Source of the DNA: Terriglobia bacterium
Lineage (GTDB): Bacteria > Acidobacteriota > Terriglobia > Acidiferrales > UBA7541
NCBI GenBank assembly: GCA_020073375.1
Contig: JAIQFG010000035.1
Coordinates: 1-44,479, forward strand
Length of the DNA: 44,479 bases
Direction: 5' to 3'
Shown one piece after another: positions 17,778-26,520 of the stretch (the first letter of the stretch is position 1; the number at the start of each line of letters is the position of its first letter). A program made the translations under genes and the position numbers. The notes beneath the pieces are model-generated. The model was not told the DNA's origin. It worked only from the letters and a program-made list of their open reading frames with translations, and ran no database searches.

Positions 17778-17808
17778 ATCTAACGAAGTGAGGCGCCACT
17801 ATTCTTTC

Positions 17809-18696
17809 CTAGGGCGTTGGTTTCTTGTCCGCCGCCGGCATTTTTGCGGCGGGGGCGGCCATCGGTTTCCGCTTCCAGAAATCCGGGCTGGCTTTGATCC
17901 ATTCGTCCGGGACATAGCTTTGGGCCGAGCTGAAGGCGAATAACTGGTGCTGGGACTGTTCGCAGCACTCCGCGTACAGGTCGGAGAATTTTTTCATTCC
18001 GTCGGCGCCCATGGCGGCTTCAAATGCCTTGTCTTCGCCGAAGCCCTTGTCGATTTCGGCCAAGGTTTTGTGGGAGCTCAACAAGAGGTACGTGCCGCCA
18101 TCGCCGCCGTACACCTGCTCGAACATTCCCCAGTGTGATTCCGGCGCGGCTTTCTCATAGCCTGCCTTGGCCATCTTCACCACCTCGGTCCACTGGCTAT
18201 CTTTTCCCGGACGCACATGGTACAGGCTGACCTCCATGTAACGCATCTGGGAGAGGTCGGCGCGTGGGCGCAAACTCATTTCCTCGTGAAAGTAGAAAAC
18301 ACCCTGGTCCATCGAATCCAGCAGCTCGCCATCGGCGAGGGAGGCGCGGTCCAGGGACGCGGTAAGGGCGGAGTTCTTCATCACGGCGTCAGCGTCCTTT
18401 TGCCATGCATCGAAGGATGCGTACTGTGTGAGGAACAAAGAGCGCAACTTGCCCGAAAGAGAGGTCATGCCGATATAGTGCGTGGGCCACTTGGCGCGCG
18501 ACATGGCATCGACGAACGCGCTTTCGCTTTTGTCATGAACCATTCCCGATTTGCCTACCTTGACCCATTCCCGGGTGATCTGCAAAACCTTGGGGACGGA
18601 AGCGCCACCGGAAGGCATGTCCTGCGCCGGAGTAACGCTCGCGCAGGCGGCCAGAAGGGACAACACAGCGACAAATCTGCTGAAATTTCTCATCAT
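17809..18696 (-). CDS. Secreted protein of unknown function
   Basis: 295 residues, with AGAGGAG seven bases before the ATG. Residues 1-25 form a signal peptide ending near TPAQ. The mature domain has alternating helix and strand segments (R-Y-M-E-V-S-L-Y-H-V-R-P-G-K then E-V-V-K-M-A-K) that resemble ferredoxin-like dimeric alpha-beta barrels, but no family is firm. A C-C pair (AECCEQ) lies near residue 243. The tail is Pro/Lys/Ala-rich. A 12-bp palindrome lies about 50 bases upstream. Confidence 0.75.
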   Translation of the reverse strand: MMRNFSRFVAVLSLLAACASVTPAQDMPSGGASVPKVLQITREWVKVGKSGMVHDKSESAFVDAMSRAKWPTHYIGMTSLSGKLRSLFLTQYASFDAWQKDADAVMKNSALTASLDRASLADGELLDSMDQGVFYFHEEMSLRPRADLSQMRYMEVSLYHVRPGKDSQWTEVVKMAKAGYEKAAPESHWGMFEQVYGGDGGTYLLLSSHKTLAEIDKGFGEDKAFEAAMGADGMKKFSDLYAECCEQSQHQLFAFSSAQSYVPDEWIKASPDFWKRKPMAAPAAKMPAADKKPTP

Positions 18697-18746
18697 TTTG
18701 ATTCTCCTCTTATTCCACTCGGATTTGATTTGGCGGGTCCTGGGGG

Positions 18747-18758
18747 CCTATCGATAGG
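18747..18758. promoter_or_regulatory. 12-bp palindrome, possible operator
   Basis: CCTATCGATAGG is a perfect palindrome located about 50 bases upstream of the ATG at 18696, in the expected promoter area. No regulator can be named. Confidence 0.25.
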
Positions 18759-18864
18759 GACTTCCCATTCGGTCCGACGTCTGGCGCATCATAAGCTTCC
18801 ACGCCTGTCTACGCAATGAAATTGCAGCACTGCCGGGCCGCGGCGATTCGATTGCACCGCGCGC

Positions 18865-19950
18865 TCACGGCTCATCGCCGAAAATTATTCCGACGGCCTT
18901 TGCGGTGCGCACCATGCTGCCGTTCGGGTCGACCAGGCGCACTTCGCCGACGGCATCCTCGATGGGGACCGATTCGATTTCACCGGCGCGGAGACAGACC
19001 ATGCGGCCGTATTCGCCGCGCGCGATCAACTCCACGGCCTCGACTCCGAATCGCGTGGACAGGATGCGGTCGAATGGGCTGGGGGACCCTCCGCGCTGGA
19101 TGTGGCCCAGGACGGTGGTACGCACATCCTGCTTGAGCGATTCGCGGATGGCCTCGCCAACGAGAATACCGACCTGGCCGGGGCGCGGCGTGGGAAACGG
19201 ATTGCCGAAGGGATCGGCGGGAGGCAGCTTCGCGCCTTCGGCGACGACCACGATGGAGAATTTTTTTCCGGTTGCGGCGCGGTTGCGCAGGCGCGAGCAC
19301 ACATTTTCAATCGTGAACGGAATTTCCGGAATCAGGATGACGTCGGCGCCCCCGGCGATTCCGGAATGCAGGGCGATCCATCCGGCGTCGCGGCCCATGA
19401 CTTCGATGACCATGACGCGGCCGTGCGATTCGGCCGTGGTGTGCAGGCGGTCGATGGCGTCGGTCGCGACGTGCAGGGCAGTGTCAAATCCGAAGGTGAC
19501 TTCGGTGGCTTTGAGATCGTTGTCGATGGTCTTGGGCACGCCGACGACGGGGATGCCCAGGCGGCCCAGGTCGCGCGCCAGGGTTTGCGTGCCGTCGCCG
19601 CCGATCACGACCAGGGCGTCGATCTCCAATTTTTCCATGGTGCGGCGGCAGGTCAGAAAATCTTCCTGGGTGACGGCGCAGCCCTGGTCGGTGGTGTGGT
19701 GGAACGGGTCGCCGCGGCTGCGCGAGCCCAGAATTGTGCCGCCGCGGGGCAGGATTCCAGCGATCCGGTCGACCGTCAAAGGAATCGTTTTTTCCGGCCA
19801 GATCAGGCCGTCGAAGCCGTCCAGGATCCCGACCACTTTCCAGCCGTGTCTCAGGATGGCCGCGCGCACCGCGCCGCGAATCACGGCGTTCAGGCCCGGG
19901 CAGTCTCCGCCGCCGTTGGCGATGCCGATTCCTTTTATGCTTGAGGTCAT
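18865..19950 (-). CDS. pfkA: 6-phosphofructokinase, mixed ATP/PPi signature
   Basis: 361 residues from the ATG at 19950; a TTG seven codons earlier is less likely. The enzyme phosphorylates fructose 6-phosphate to the 1,6-bisphosphate in glycolysis, in the cytoplasm. Key motifs are G-G-G-D-C-P-G-L-N at 13-21, G-G-D-G at 117-120, P-K-T-I-D-N-D at 139-145, M-G-R-D-A-G-W at 185-191 and H-I-Q-R-G-G-S. Gly120 at the phosphate-donor site is typical of ATP enzymes, while Lys140 (Gly in E. coli) is typical of pyrophosphate enzymes. This combination is known in both kinds, so the donor is uncertain. A decayed copy of its first 30 codons lies at 23611-23715. Confidence 0.95.
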   Translation of the reverse strand: MTSSIKGIGIANGGGDCPGLNAVIRGAVRAAILRHGWKVVGILDGFDGLIWPEKTIPLTVDRIAGILPRGGTILGSRSRGDPFHHTTDQGCAVTQEDFLTCRRTMEKLEIDALVVIGGDGTQTLARDLGRLGIPVVGVPKTIDNDLKATEVTFGFDTALHVATDAIDRLHTTAESHGRVMVIEVMGRDAGWIALHSGIAGGADVILIPEIPFTIENVCSRLRNRAATGKKFSIVVVAEGAKLPPADPFGNPFPTPRPGQVGILVGEAIRESLKQDVRTTVLGHIQRGGSPSPFDRILSTRFGVEAVELIARGEYGRMVCLRAGEIESVPIEDAVGEVRLVDPNGSMVRTAKAVGIIFGDEP

Positions 19951-20377
19951 GCGTCCTCGATCATGCGGCAAGCGACGGGGCTTTCAGCGCAAGAATTGCA
20001 TTCTACACTGAAAGAGAAGATTCATCCGTCGCTATCTCTATCGGAAAATTGGAGGAAAACTATATGGGAAATCTATGCACCGGCCGGGAGCCTCCCAAGT
20101 GCAATGGGAGAGGGGCTCTTGCCTTTCCGGTTTGATGCCCTATGGTGAGAATCTAAATCGGACAGACAAGAGTATCCGTCCTACTAAGACCAGCGCGGAC
20201 TCCCGGCAAACTGCGCCGGACGCTGGGATAAGTGAAGTGCATGAAACTGTTGCGCAAGCAATAGGGCAAGACGCGAAGACAAGAATCCAACCGCATCTTG
20301 CCGCATCGTACAAGCATTCACACAGCCGAAACAGCGAATCGCTGGTCGAGCACATGAACAGGAAAAGGAGATGAACC
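19951..20377. other. Intergenic region between divergent pfkA and methyltransferase genes
   Basis: 427 bases holding the presumed promoters of both flanking genes and one short frame with a very good ribosome site (20064-20135). Around 20080-20130 the sequence forms small GC hairpins. No tRNA or larger gene is visible. Confidence 0.45.
20064..20135 (+). CDS. Possible 23-residue peptide
   Basis: An ATG preceded by GGAGG with an 8-base spacer opens a 23-codon frame with two Cys (C5 and C13) that stops at TGA 20135. The ribosome site is as strong as those of real genes here. The peptide matches nothing I know. It may be a leader peptide, a small protein or a chance frame. Confidence 0.3.
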   Translation: MGNLCTGREPPKCNGRGALAFPV

Positions 20378-21238
20378 ATGTCATCCGCAACGCCTAGTCC
20401 GGTACCAGGAAATTCAACAACAATCGCGAATCCGAACAAGGCTTTATGGGAAAAAGGAGATTTTACCAAGATCGCCGGCTTCATGCGCGAATCGGGAGAA
20501 GCTCTGGTAAATTCCGTCGGAGTTACGCCGTCGATGCGTGCGCTGGACCTGGGTTGTGGAGACGGCACCACGGCCGTTCCGATGGCCCGGCTGGGTGCTG
20601 AAGTCGCGGGGATCGACATCGCCCGCAATCTGGTCGACGCCGGGAACAAGAGAGCCGCTGCGCTTGGCTTGCCTCGCCTGAAGTTTCAAGAGGGGGATGC
20701 CTGCAACCTGCAAGGGGTCGCCGACCGCTCGTTTGATTTGACCATTTCCATTTTCGGAGCGATGTTCGCTCCCAAGCCGTTCGATGTGGCCAGGGAGATG
20801 GTGCGCGTCACGAAACCAGGCGGGCGGATCGTGATGGGCAACTGGATCCCCAACGATCCGACCTTTGTGTCGCAGTTGCTGAAGATCAGCTCGGCGTTTA
20901 CGCCTCCGCCTCCGGAAGGATTTATCAGCCCGATGACCTGGGGCGTGGAAGCGAACGTCATCGAGCGGTTCGGCCAGGCCGGAGTGCCCAAGGAAAAAAT
21001 TTCCATGGCGAAGGACACGTATTCATTCCTGTCAGCGGAAAAGAGCCCGGCGCATTTCATCGACCTGTTCGAGCGATTCTATGGCCCGACGATGAACGCC
21101 CTGGAGGCGGCCCGCAAGAGCGGGAGGGCCGCGGATTTTCAAAGTCAGCTTTTGGAGCTGGCGAATTCGCAGAACCGGCGCACCGATGGCGGCACTTCCA
21201 TCCCGGCTACTTTCCTGCGCGTGACGGTCGCGCTTTAA
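20378..21238 (+). CDS. Class I SAM-dependent methyltransferase
   Basis: 286 residues, with AAGGAG seven bases before the ATG. The SAM-binding motif I is at residues 56-63 (L-D-L-G-C-G-D-G) and the acidic end of strand 2 is D80 (V-A-G-I-D-I-A). The segment D-L-T-I-S-I-F-G-A-M-F-A matches motif IV of UbiE/Methyltransf_11-type enzymes. The acceptor is unknown. It starts a possible operon with the PIG-L deacetylase 27 bases downstream and the decarboxylase after it. The protein is cytoplasmic, with no signal. Confidence 0.85.
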   Translation: MSSATPSPVPGNSTTIANPNKALWEKGDFTKIAGFMRESGEALVNSVGVTPSMRALDLGCGDGTTAVPMARLGAEVAGIDIARNLVDAGNKRAAALGLPRLKFQEGDACNLQGVADRSFDLTISIFGAMFAPKPFDVAREMVRVTKPGGRIVMGNWIPNDPTFVSQLLKISSAFTPPPPEGFISPMTWGVEANVIERFGQAGVPKEKISMAKDTYSFLSAEKSPAHFIDLFERFYGPTMNALEAARKSGRAADFQSQLLELANSQNRRTDGGTSIPATFLRVTVAL

Positions 21239-21265
21239 GGAAAGCCGCGGAGGGCAGAAAAAATC

Positions 21266-22093
21266 ATGCGCACGCCGAGAATAATGGCCGTGCTCGCGCA
21301 TCCCGACGATGAATCGCTGGGGCTGGGCGGCACGCTCGCGAAGTATGCTTCCGAAGGCGTGGAAGTCTATTTGCTGACGGCCACGCGCGGCGATCGAGGC
21401 CGCTTCCGCGGCTATCGCCTGGACGAAAAACAGCATCCCGGGCCGGTGGCTCTGGCAAACATCCGCGAAGCGGAGTTGCGAGCCGCCGCCTCGGCTCTGG
21501 GTGTGAGGGAAGTCTCCATCCTGGATTATCACGATCAGCACCTGGACCGTGCAAATCCCAGCGAGGCCGTAGCCGCCATCGCCGGGCACATCCGGCGAGT
21601 CAAACCCGACGTTGTCGTGACCTTCGGTCCCGATGGCGCTTACGGCCACCCCGATCATATTGCCGTTTCACAATTCACCACGGCGGCTATCGTCGCCGCG
21701 GCCGATCCGGCGTTTGCATGCGCCGGAAATGAAAACCTTGCGCCTCATGCAGCGTCGAAGCTTTACTATTTGGCCTGGCCGGAATCGACATGGAAAGCGT
21801 ACCAGGCGGCATTCCGGAAGTTGATCTCCACAGTCGATGGCATGGAACGGCAGGCTGTGCCGTGGCCCGACTGGGCAATCACCACTGTGGTTGACACGAC
21901 AAAATTCTGGCCCACGGCATGGCGGGCGATCTGTTGCCACGATTCACAGGTGACTGCGTACGAGCGGTTGAAGGATTTGTCGCCGGAAGATCATGCGGCG
22001 CTGTGGGGCAGGCAATCCTTTTACCGGGTATTCAGCAACGTGAGCGGCGGGAGGGTGCGCGAAACATGCCTGCTCGAAGGGATCGTCAAGTGA
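21266..22093 (+). CDS. PIG-L/LmbE family N-deacetylase
   Basis: 275 residues. The zinc-binding motif A-H-P-D-D-E lies at residues 11-16, with the second part G-H-P-D-H at 127-131. These are the metal and catalytic residues of the PIG-L/LmbE deacetylases (MshB, BshB and others), which remove acetyl groups from N-acetylglucosamine conjugates. The substrate here is unknown. The N-terminus starts directly with the Rossmann-like strand, so the protein is cytoplasmic. The stop codon overlaps the GTG of the next gene (GTGA), which indicates translational coupling. Bacillithiol synthesis is one possible context but no other bsh gene is seen. Confidence 0.88.
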   Translation: MRTPRIMAVLAHPDDESLGLGGTLAKYASEGVEVYLLTATRGDRGRFRGYRLDEKQHPGPVALANIREAELRAAASALGVREVSILDYHDQHLDRANPSEAVAAIAGHIRRVKPDVVVTFGPDGAYGHPDHIAVSQFTTAAIVAAADPAFACAGNENLAPHAASKLYYLAWPESTWKAYQAAFRKLISTVDGMERQAVPWPDWAITTVVDTTKFWPTAWRAICCHDSQVTAYERLKDLSPEDHAALWGRQSFYRVFSNVSGGRVRETCLLEGIVK

Positions 22094-23622
22094 CGAAAAA
22101 AACTCAGACAAACGAGCCGCGCAAGGACGATGTGGAATCCATCCGGCACGCGCCGCTGGAAATGGATGCCGCGACGTTCCGCAAACTCGGACACCGGCTT
22201 GTGGATCAAGTCGCCGGGTTTCTCGAATCGTTGCCTGACGGCCCGGTGACCCGCGAAGAATCTCCATCGGCGGTGCGCGACGCATTTAATCTCACGGGGC
22301 CGCTGCCGGAAGAAGGAATGGATCCCGAGGCGCTGCTGGAGCAGACGGCGAAATTTCTGTTCGCTCACTCCCTGTTCAACGGGCATCCTCGTTTTTTCGG
22401 ATACATCACGGCGCCACCGGCGCCGATCGGAATTCTCGGGGATTTTCTGGCCGCGGCCGTGAATCCGAACGTGGGTGCGTGGACGCTTTCTCCGGCCGCC
22501 ACCGAGATCGAGTCGCAAACCGTGCGATGGATCGCCGAATTCATCGGCTACCCCCTCGATTGCGGCGGGCTGCTGGTGAGCGGTGGGAACATGGCGAACT
22601 TCGTCTGTTTTTTGGCCGCGCGCGCAGCCAAGGCGCGCTGGAATGTGCGCGAGCAGGGCGTTTCCGCGGACTCGGCGGGAAAGCTTCGCGTATATTGTTC
22701 GGCTGAAACGCACACGTGGGTGCAAAAGGCTGCGGACCTGGCCGGCCTGGGCACCGCATCGATCCGGTGGATCGCCACCGATGCGAAATTGCGGATGGAC
22801 GTCGCCGCGTTGCGCCGCCAGATCGAATCGGATATCGCCGCCGGAGACGTGCCGTGCCTGGTCGCAGCAACCGCGGGGTCGGTGAGCACCGGCGCGGTCG
22901 ATCCTCTGCCGGAAATTGGAGCGCTCTGCAAGGAGCACGGCGTGTGGTTCCACGTGGATGGAGCCTATGGCGGTTTTGCGGCTGCCGTTCCCGAAGCGCA
23001 TGAGGATTTGCGCGGGCTGCGGCACGCTGATTCGGTCGCGGTCGATCCGCACAAATGGCTGTACGCGCCGCTGGAAGCAGGGTGCGCGCTGGTGCGCGAT
23101 CCGGAAATGCTGCGCGCCGCGTTTGCCTACCATCCGCCCTACTATCATTTCAATGAGCGCGCCACGAACTACGTGGACTTCGGGCCGCAGAATTCGCGTG
23201 GCTTCCGCGCCTTGAAAGTGTGGCTGGCGCTGCGGCACGCGGGGGCAGCGGGGTATCGCAAGATGATCGCGGACGATATTCGGCTGTCGCAGGCAATGGC
23301 GCAGGCGGTTGGCCGCCATGCGGATCTGCAACTGGTGACGCAGGATTTGAGCATTGCAACGTTCCGGTACGTGCCGCGCGATATTCGTGCAGATGTGGGG
23401 GAAGAAAAGATTGAACTTCATCTCGACGCGCTCAATCGCGAATTGGTCGACCGGCTGCAGCGAGGTGGCGAGACGTTCGTGTCCAATGCCGTGGTCGGAG
23501 GCCGCTACTTGTTGCGCGCCTGCATTGTGAATTTTCACACCGCTCAAGTGGATGTGGAAGCGGTTCCGGAGATTGTGGCGCGGGTCGGCCGGCAGGTGGA
23601 TGCCGAGTTGTGCCGCGAATAA
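22090..23622 (+). CDS. PLP-dependent amino-acid decarboxylase, group II
   Basis: 510 residues from the GTG that overlaps the preceding stop; AAGGG lies eight bases upstream. The group II decarboxylase pattern is complete: S-A-E-T-H (H208, stacking on PLP), H-V-D-G-A-Y-G (D290) and the Schiff-base lysine K322 in V-D-P-H-K-W-L-Y. The enzyme removes CO2 from an amino acid, probably aromatic or glutamate-like, in the cytoplasm; the exact substrate cannot be told. The last codons and stop overlap a piece of DNA similar to pfkA, so the C-terminus may have been altered by that event. A longer upstream frame would run inside the deacetylase and is rejected. Confidence 0.9.
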   Translation: MTKKTQTNEPRKDDVESIRHAPLEMDAATFRKLGHRLVDQVAGFLESLPDGPVTREESPSAVRDAFNLTGPLPEEGMDPEALLEQTAKFLFAHSLFNGHPRFFGYITAPPAPIGILGDFLAAAVNPNVGAWTLSPAATEIESQTVRWIAEFIGYPLDCGGLLVSGGNMANFVCFLAARAAKARWNVREQGVSADSAGKLRVYCSAETHTWVQKAADLAGLGTASIRWIATDAKLRMDVAALRRQIESDIAAGDVPCLVAATAGSVSTGAVDPLPEIGALCKEHGVWFHVDGAYGGFAAAVPEAHEDLRGLRHADSVAVDPHKWLYAPLEAGCALVRDPEMLRAAFAYHPPYYHFNERATNYVDFGPQNSRGFRALKVWLALRHAGAAGYRKMIADDIRLSQAMAQAVGRHADLQLVTQDLSIATFRYVPRDIRADVGEEKIELHLDALNRELVDRLQRGGETFVSNAVVGGRYLLRACIVNFHTAQVDVEAVPEIVARVGRQVDAELCRE

Positions 23623-23715
23623 AGGCGTTCGGGGGCGGGCAGTCTCCGCCTCCGTTGGCAACGCGGATCCCTTTTATAGTCAGGGTCATGCTTCCTCTAC
23701 TACTGCAAGGGACGA
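23611..23715 (-). pseudogene. Decayed 5' fragment of a second pfkA copy
   Basis: Read on the minus strand from about 23698, the sequence matches the pfkA start at 19950 with about 80 percent identity over 88 bases by eye. The match includes the ribosome site (GAGGA-GC), ATG and the first 30 codons (MTLTIKGIRVANGGGDCP versus MTSSIKGIGIANGGGDCP). G-L is changed to P-P after the D-C-P motif and the similarity stops inside the decarboxylase stop region. Weaker similarity runs to about 23715. No downstream pfkA sequence follows, so it is a remnant. Confidence 0.8.
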
Positions 23716-24262
23716 ATCCCTAATCAATCCCCTCATGCTTGAAGACCGTCTGCCCGGAATCTCGGTTTTGCGTTAACCTTGCTCGCGGGCTTCAACTTCG
23801 ATAAGCGCCCTAATCCATTTGTAACCAATGGGGAAGGCGCTCACGCCGCAATGCTAATTGGCGAGGAGGAAGGACTCGGGACCAGTACTATGACTCGAGT
23901 ACGGGGAAATTTGAATCCAGCCGTGCATCGAGAGGCTGCTAAGATACCCGCGGCAGCTTGGGAATCTTGCAGGGAAGGTCGGCATGAGAAATCGGGGTGT
24001 GAAGAGTGCCGGCAAGCTTTACAAAGACAAACCTGCCATGTCGCCGGATGGGAAAACCGGCGGCAGAACTGCAATATCACAGCAGAACGGAACATTAATG
24101 ATACGGTCCATCATCCCTTGATTTGGCGATGTGTTTGAACGGTGGCAATGCAACCCGGCTGACCCAGTCGTCACGAAAGAGGGTAAGGGATCGCCCTGCA
24201 TGCTCTAGAAGCCATACCGCAGATTGGCTTCCAAGAAGTCATTGAAATGGAGCTTCCACACC
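23623..24262. other. Intergenic region with pfkA remnant, otherwise no gene
   Basis: 640 bases with the pfkA remnant at the left edge. A 119-codon frame at 23779-24138 has no ribosome site or motif and is not called. The last 100 bases hold the probable promoter of the cytochrome gene. The base composition is less GC-rich than the neighbours, as in decayed DNA. Confidence 0.45.
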
Positions 24263-25702
24263 ATGATCCAGCGATCTGGCAGTAGAGCGCCCGCACGTTC
24301 TGGCCGGTTACGCGTCAGCGGTATTGTGCTTATGTCGGGCCTGGTAATGCTAATTGGTGGTGGACTTCTGGTGGCAGACGAGCCTAGAGAGTCCGGTGGA
24401 AACATCCCGAACATGCTGCGCTTCCATGATCCCAGTGGCGAGTTCGCGACGTTCAATCTTGCGGGCGACATCGATACCAACAATCCATTCTTCCAGGATT
24501 TGGGAACCAACGGACGGCGTTGCGTAACATGCCACCAGCCTAACGATGGGTGGACGATCACGCCGGGTCATTTGGAGCAGCGCTTCCGGACCAGCAGCGG
24601 TAAAGATCCCGTTTTCCGCCCGAACGATGGAGCCGGGTGTTCGACCCAGGATGTGTCGACAGAGCAAGCCCGCCGCCATGCGTACAGCCTGCTGTTGAGC
24701 AAGGGACTCATCCGTGTGGAACGGACTGTGCCCCCTAACGCCGAATACACGGTGCTGGATACAGACAATCCGTATGGCTGCGGCAGCACGGCCAACGTCT
24801 CCGTCTACAGGCGGCCTCTTGCGTCGACAAACCTGTCCTTCCTGAGCACTGTAATGTGGGATGGCCGCGAAACTTTCAAGGACCCGTCCGGCAATTTCCA
24901 GCCGATCGCGTTTGACTTGAGGCAGCAAGCGATTGACGCCACCACCGGCCACGCGCAGGGCAATACTCCTACGGATCTCCAGGTTCAACAGATCGTCGAT
25001 TTCGAGACAAAGATTTTTTCAGCTCAAGTGCGGGACCACGAAGCCGGCGATCTTGACGACGACGGAGCAAAAGGCGGGCCGGTACATCTTTCGAAGCAGA
25101 ATTTCTTTCTAGGAATCAACGACCCTCTGGGTGGTAATCCAACCGGCGCGGCATTTTCTCCCAAGATATTCGACATCTTCGACAAATGGACCCACATCGA
25201 CGACAGGGAGTATGACGAACATACCGCAGCACGGCGCTCGATCGCCCGCGGGGAAAAACTCTTCAACACCTTGCAAATTCCAATTGCGGGAGTTGGGGGT
25301 TTAAACGACGCGTTGAACGTGCCGGTGATCAATGGCTCCTGCGGGACTTGCCATGATTCCCCAAACGTGGGGGATCATTCCCTGGTTGCGCCGCTCAATA
25401 TCGGATTGGTCACAGCTGAGCAGCGCACGCCTGACCTGCCGCTCATCACGTTGAGAAACAATGCCACCGGCGAAATCGTGCAGGTAAGCGATCCGGGCCG
25501 TGCGTTGATCACGGGAAAGTGGGCCGATATCGGGAAGTTCAAAGGGCCCATCCTGCGCAATCTCGCCGCGCGTGCGCCGTATTTTCATAACGGGTCCGCC
25601 GCAACGCTGCTGGATGCCGTCAACTTCTACGACACGCGATTTAACCTGCACTTGTCGCAGCAGGATAAGAACGACCTTGTCGCCTTCCTGAAAACGCTGT
25701 AG
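24263..25702 (+). CDS. Di-haem cytochrome c peroxidase-like protein
   Basis: 479 residues from the ATG at 24263; an in-frame TTG 13 codons earlier is possible. Residues 15-39 form a signal or membrane anchor. Haem c sites are C87-V-T-C90-H91 and C360-G-T-C363-H364. The C-terminal part (L-R-N-L-A-A-R-A-P-Y-F-H-N-G-S) is the hallmark of the bacterial cytochrome c peroxidase/MauG family. The haem sites are about 270 residues apart, further than in typical peroxidases of about 350 residues, and the insertion carries an Asp-rich D-L-D-D-D-G loop that may bind calcium. It acts in the periplasm, either reducing peroxide or oxidising a protein side chain. Confidence 0.85.
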   Translation: MIQRSGSRAPARSGRLRVSGIVLMSGLVMLIGGGLLVADEPRESGGNIPNMLRFHDPSGEFATFNLAGDIDTNNPFFQDLGTNGRRCVTCHQPNDGWTITPGHLEQRFRTSSGKDPVFRPNDGAGCSTQDVSTEQARRHAYSLLLSKGLIRVERTVPPNAEYTVLDTDNPYGCGSTANVSVYRRPLASTNLSFLSTVMWDGRETFKDPSGNFQPIAFDLRQQAIDATTGHAQGNTPTDLQVQQIVDFETKIFSAQVRDHEAGDLDDDGAKGGPVHLSKQNFFLGINDPLGGNPTGAAFSPKIFDIFDKWTHIDDREYDEHTAARRSIARGEKLFNTLQIPIAGVGGLNDALNVPVINGSCGTCHDSPNVGDHSLVAPLNIGLVTAEQRTPDLPLITLRNNATGEIVQVSDPGRALITGKWADIGKFKGPILRNLAARAPYFHNGSAATLLDAVNFYDTRFNLHLSQQDKNDLVAFLKTL

Positions 25703-25724
25703 CACATTTTAGATCGCTCGACGG

Positions 25725-25743
25725 GGCGGCCGCGAAGGCCGCC
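25725..25743. terminator. GC-rich hairpin between convergent genes
   Basis: A 7-bp stem GGCGGCC/GGCCGCC with a 5-base loop GCGAA, followed by TCCTTC, lies between the stops of two convergent genes. It is a probable weak intrinsic terminator. Confidence 0.5.
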
Positions 25744-25764
25744 TCCTTCAATTCGTCCCAACCT

Positions 25765-26520
25765 TCAAATCCGCCGCGAGCGGGATGACGATTTCCCAAC
25801 GCCGCGTACCGCCGAGGCGAATGCTTTCCAGATTCGCAAATTTCCCGCAGCCTCTTCCAGCATGCGCTCGGGATGAAATTGCAGACCGACTACAAATTTT
25901 TCTTTTGGATCGAAGTAGCCCTCGACCAGGCCGTCTTCCGCATAGGCCATCGGCTTAAACCGAGCCGCCAGATCGCGGGTTCCCTGATGGTGGTAACTGT
26001 TCACCATCAGATCTTTTCGCTGGTACCAGTTTTCCAGCGGGCTGCCTGCGACGATGGAAATCGGGTGGCGGTAGGTGTCGTAATGTTCGTGGTTGATATG
26101 CTGGAGCGTGGAATTTTTTTCTTTTTGCACATCGCCATACAAAGTGCCGCCGCAGACGGCGTTGAGCAGTTGCGATCCGCGGCAGATTCCGAGGATGGGA
26201 ATTTTGTGCCGCAGGGCGTGGCGGATGAGCTTGATCTCGATTTTGTCTTTCAGAGGGTGCGTCTTTTCCAGGTACTCGAAATTTTCCGGGCTGGCCTTGT
26301 AGCGCTTCGGCTCGATGTCTTCTCCCTCAACCAGCAGCAGGCCCTTCATGTCCGCGATGTAGTCGGGAAGGCAGGCGAACGAGCCTTCGGCGACGGGGAC
26401 CATGACCGGGAGAATTCCCAGGCGCATCAGCAGTTCGAGGTGATACTCGCCGACGTAATCGATGTACTTGTGCTTGCGGATCGTTCTGCGGCTGACGACG
26501 AGAACAGAGGGGCGCTTCAT
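25765..26520 (-). CDS. Class I glutamine amidotransferase, peptidase C26 type
   Basis: 251 residues. The nucleophile is C113 (G-I-C-R-G-S-Q) and the catalytic pair is H216/E218 (Q-F-H-P-E-R-M). This is the gamma-glutamyl-GABA hydrolase (PuuD-like) branch, which cleaves gamma-glutamyl amides in the cytoplasm. The ATG overlaps the stop of the aminotransferase gene by four bases (ATGA), so both are co-translated. Together they may degrade or convert a gamma-glutamylated amine (inference). No other puu gene is present. The basic, Ser/Arg-rich tail is not part of the family core. Confidence 0.88.
   Translation of the reverse strand: MKRPSVLVVSRRTIRKHKYIDYVGEYHLELLMRLGILPVMVPVAEGSFACLPDYIADMKGLLLVEGEDIEPKRYKASPENFEYLEKTHPLKDKIEIKLIRHALRHKIPILGICRGSQLLNAVCGGTLYGDVQKEKNSTLQHINHEHYDTYRHPISIVAGSPLENWYQRKDLMVNSYHHQGTRDLAARFKPMAYAEDGLVEGYFDPKEKFVVGLQFHPERMLEEAAGNLRIWKAFASAVRGVGKSSSRSRRI

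Larger units (their letters stand above)
17471..17808. other. Intergenic region with a structured hairpin, no gene
   Basis: These 338 bases separate two genes on the minus strand. I see no coding frame with a ribosome site. The region holds the amidase promoter candidate and the nested hairpin at 17736-17777. Confidence 0.5.

Noticed and set aside
18905-20011. Open frame of 368 codons opposite pfkA
   Set aside because: The minus-strand frame has every phosphofructokinase motif; the antisense frame has none.
22021-23661. Open frame of 546 codons opposite the decarboxylase
   Set aside because: The plus-strand frame has the PLP lysine and His motifs. The antisense frame is a composition shadow.
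23779-24138. 119-codon frame in the gap after the decarboxylase
   Set aside because: It lacks a ribosome site, motif or signal, and lies in DNA that looks decayed.
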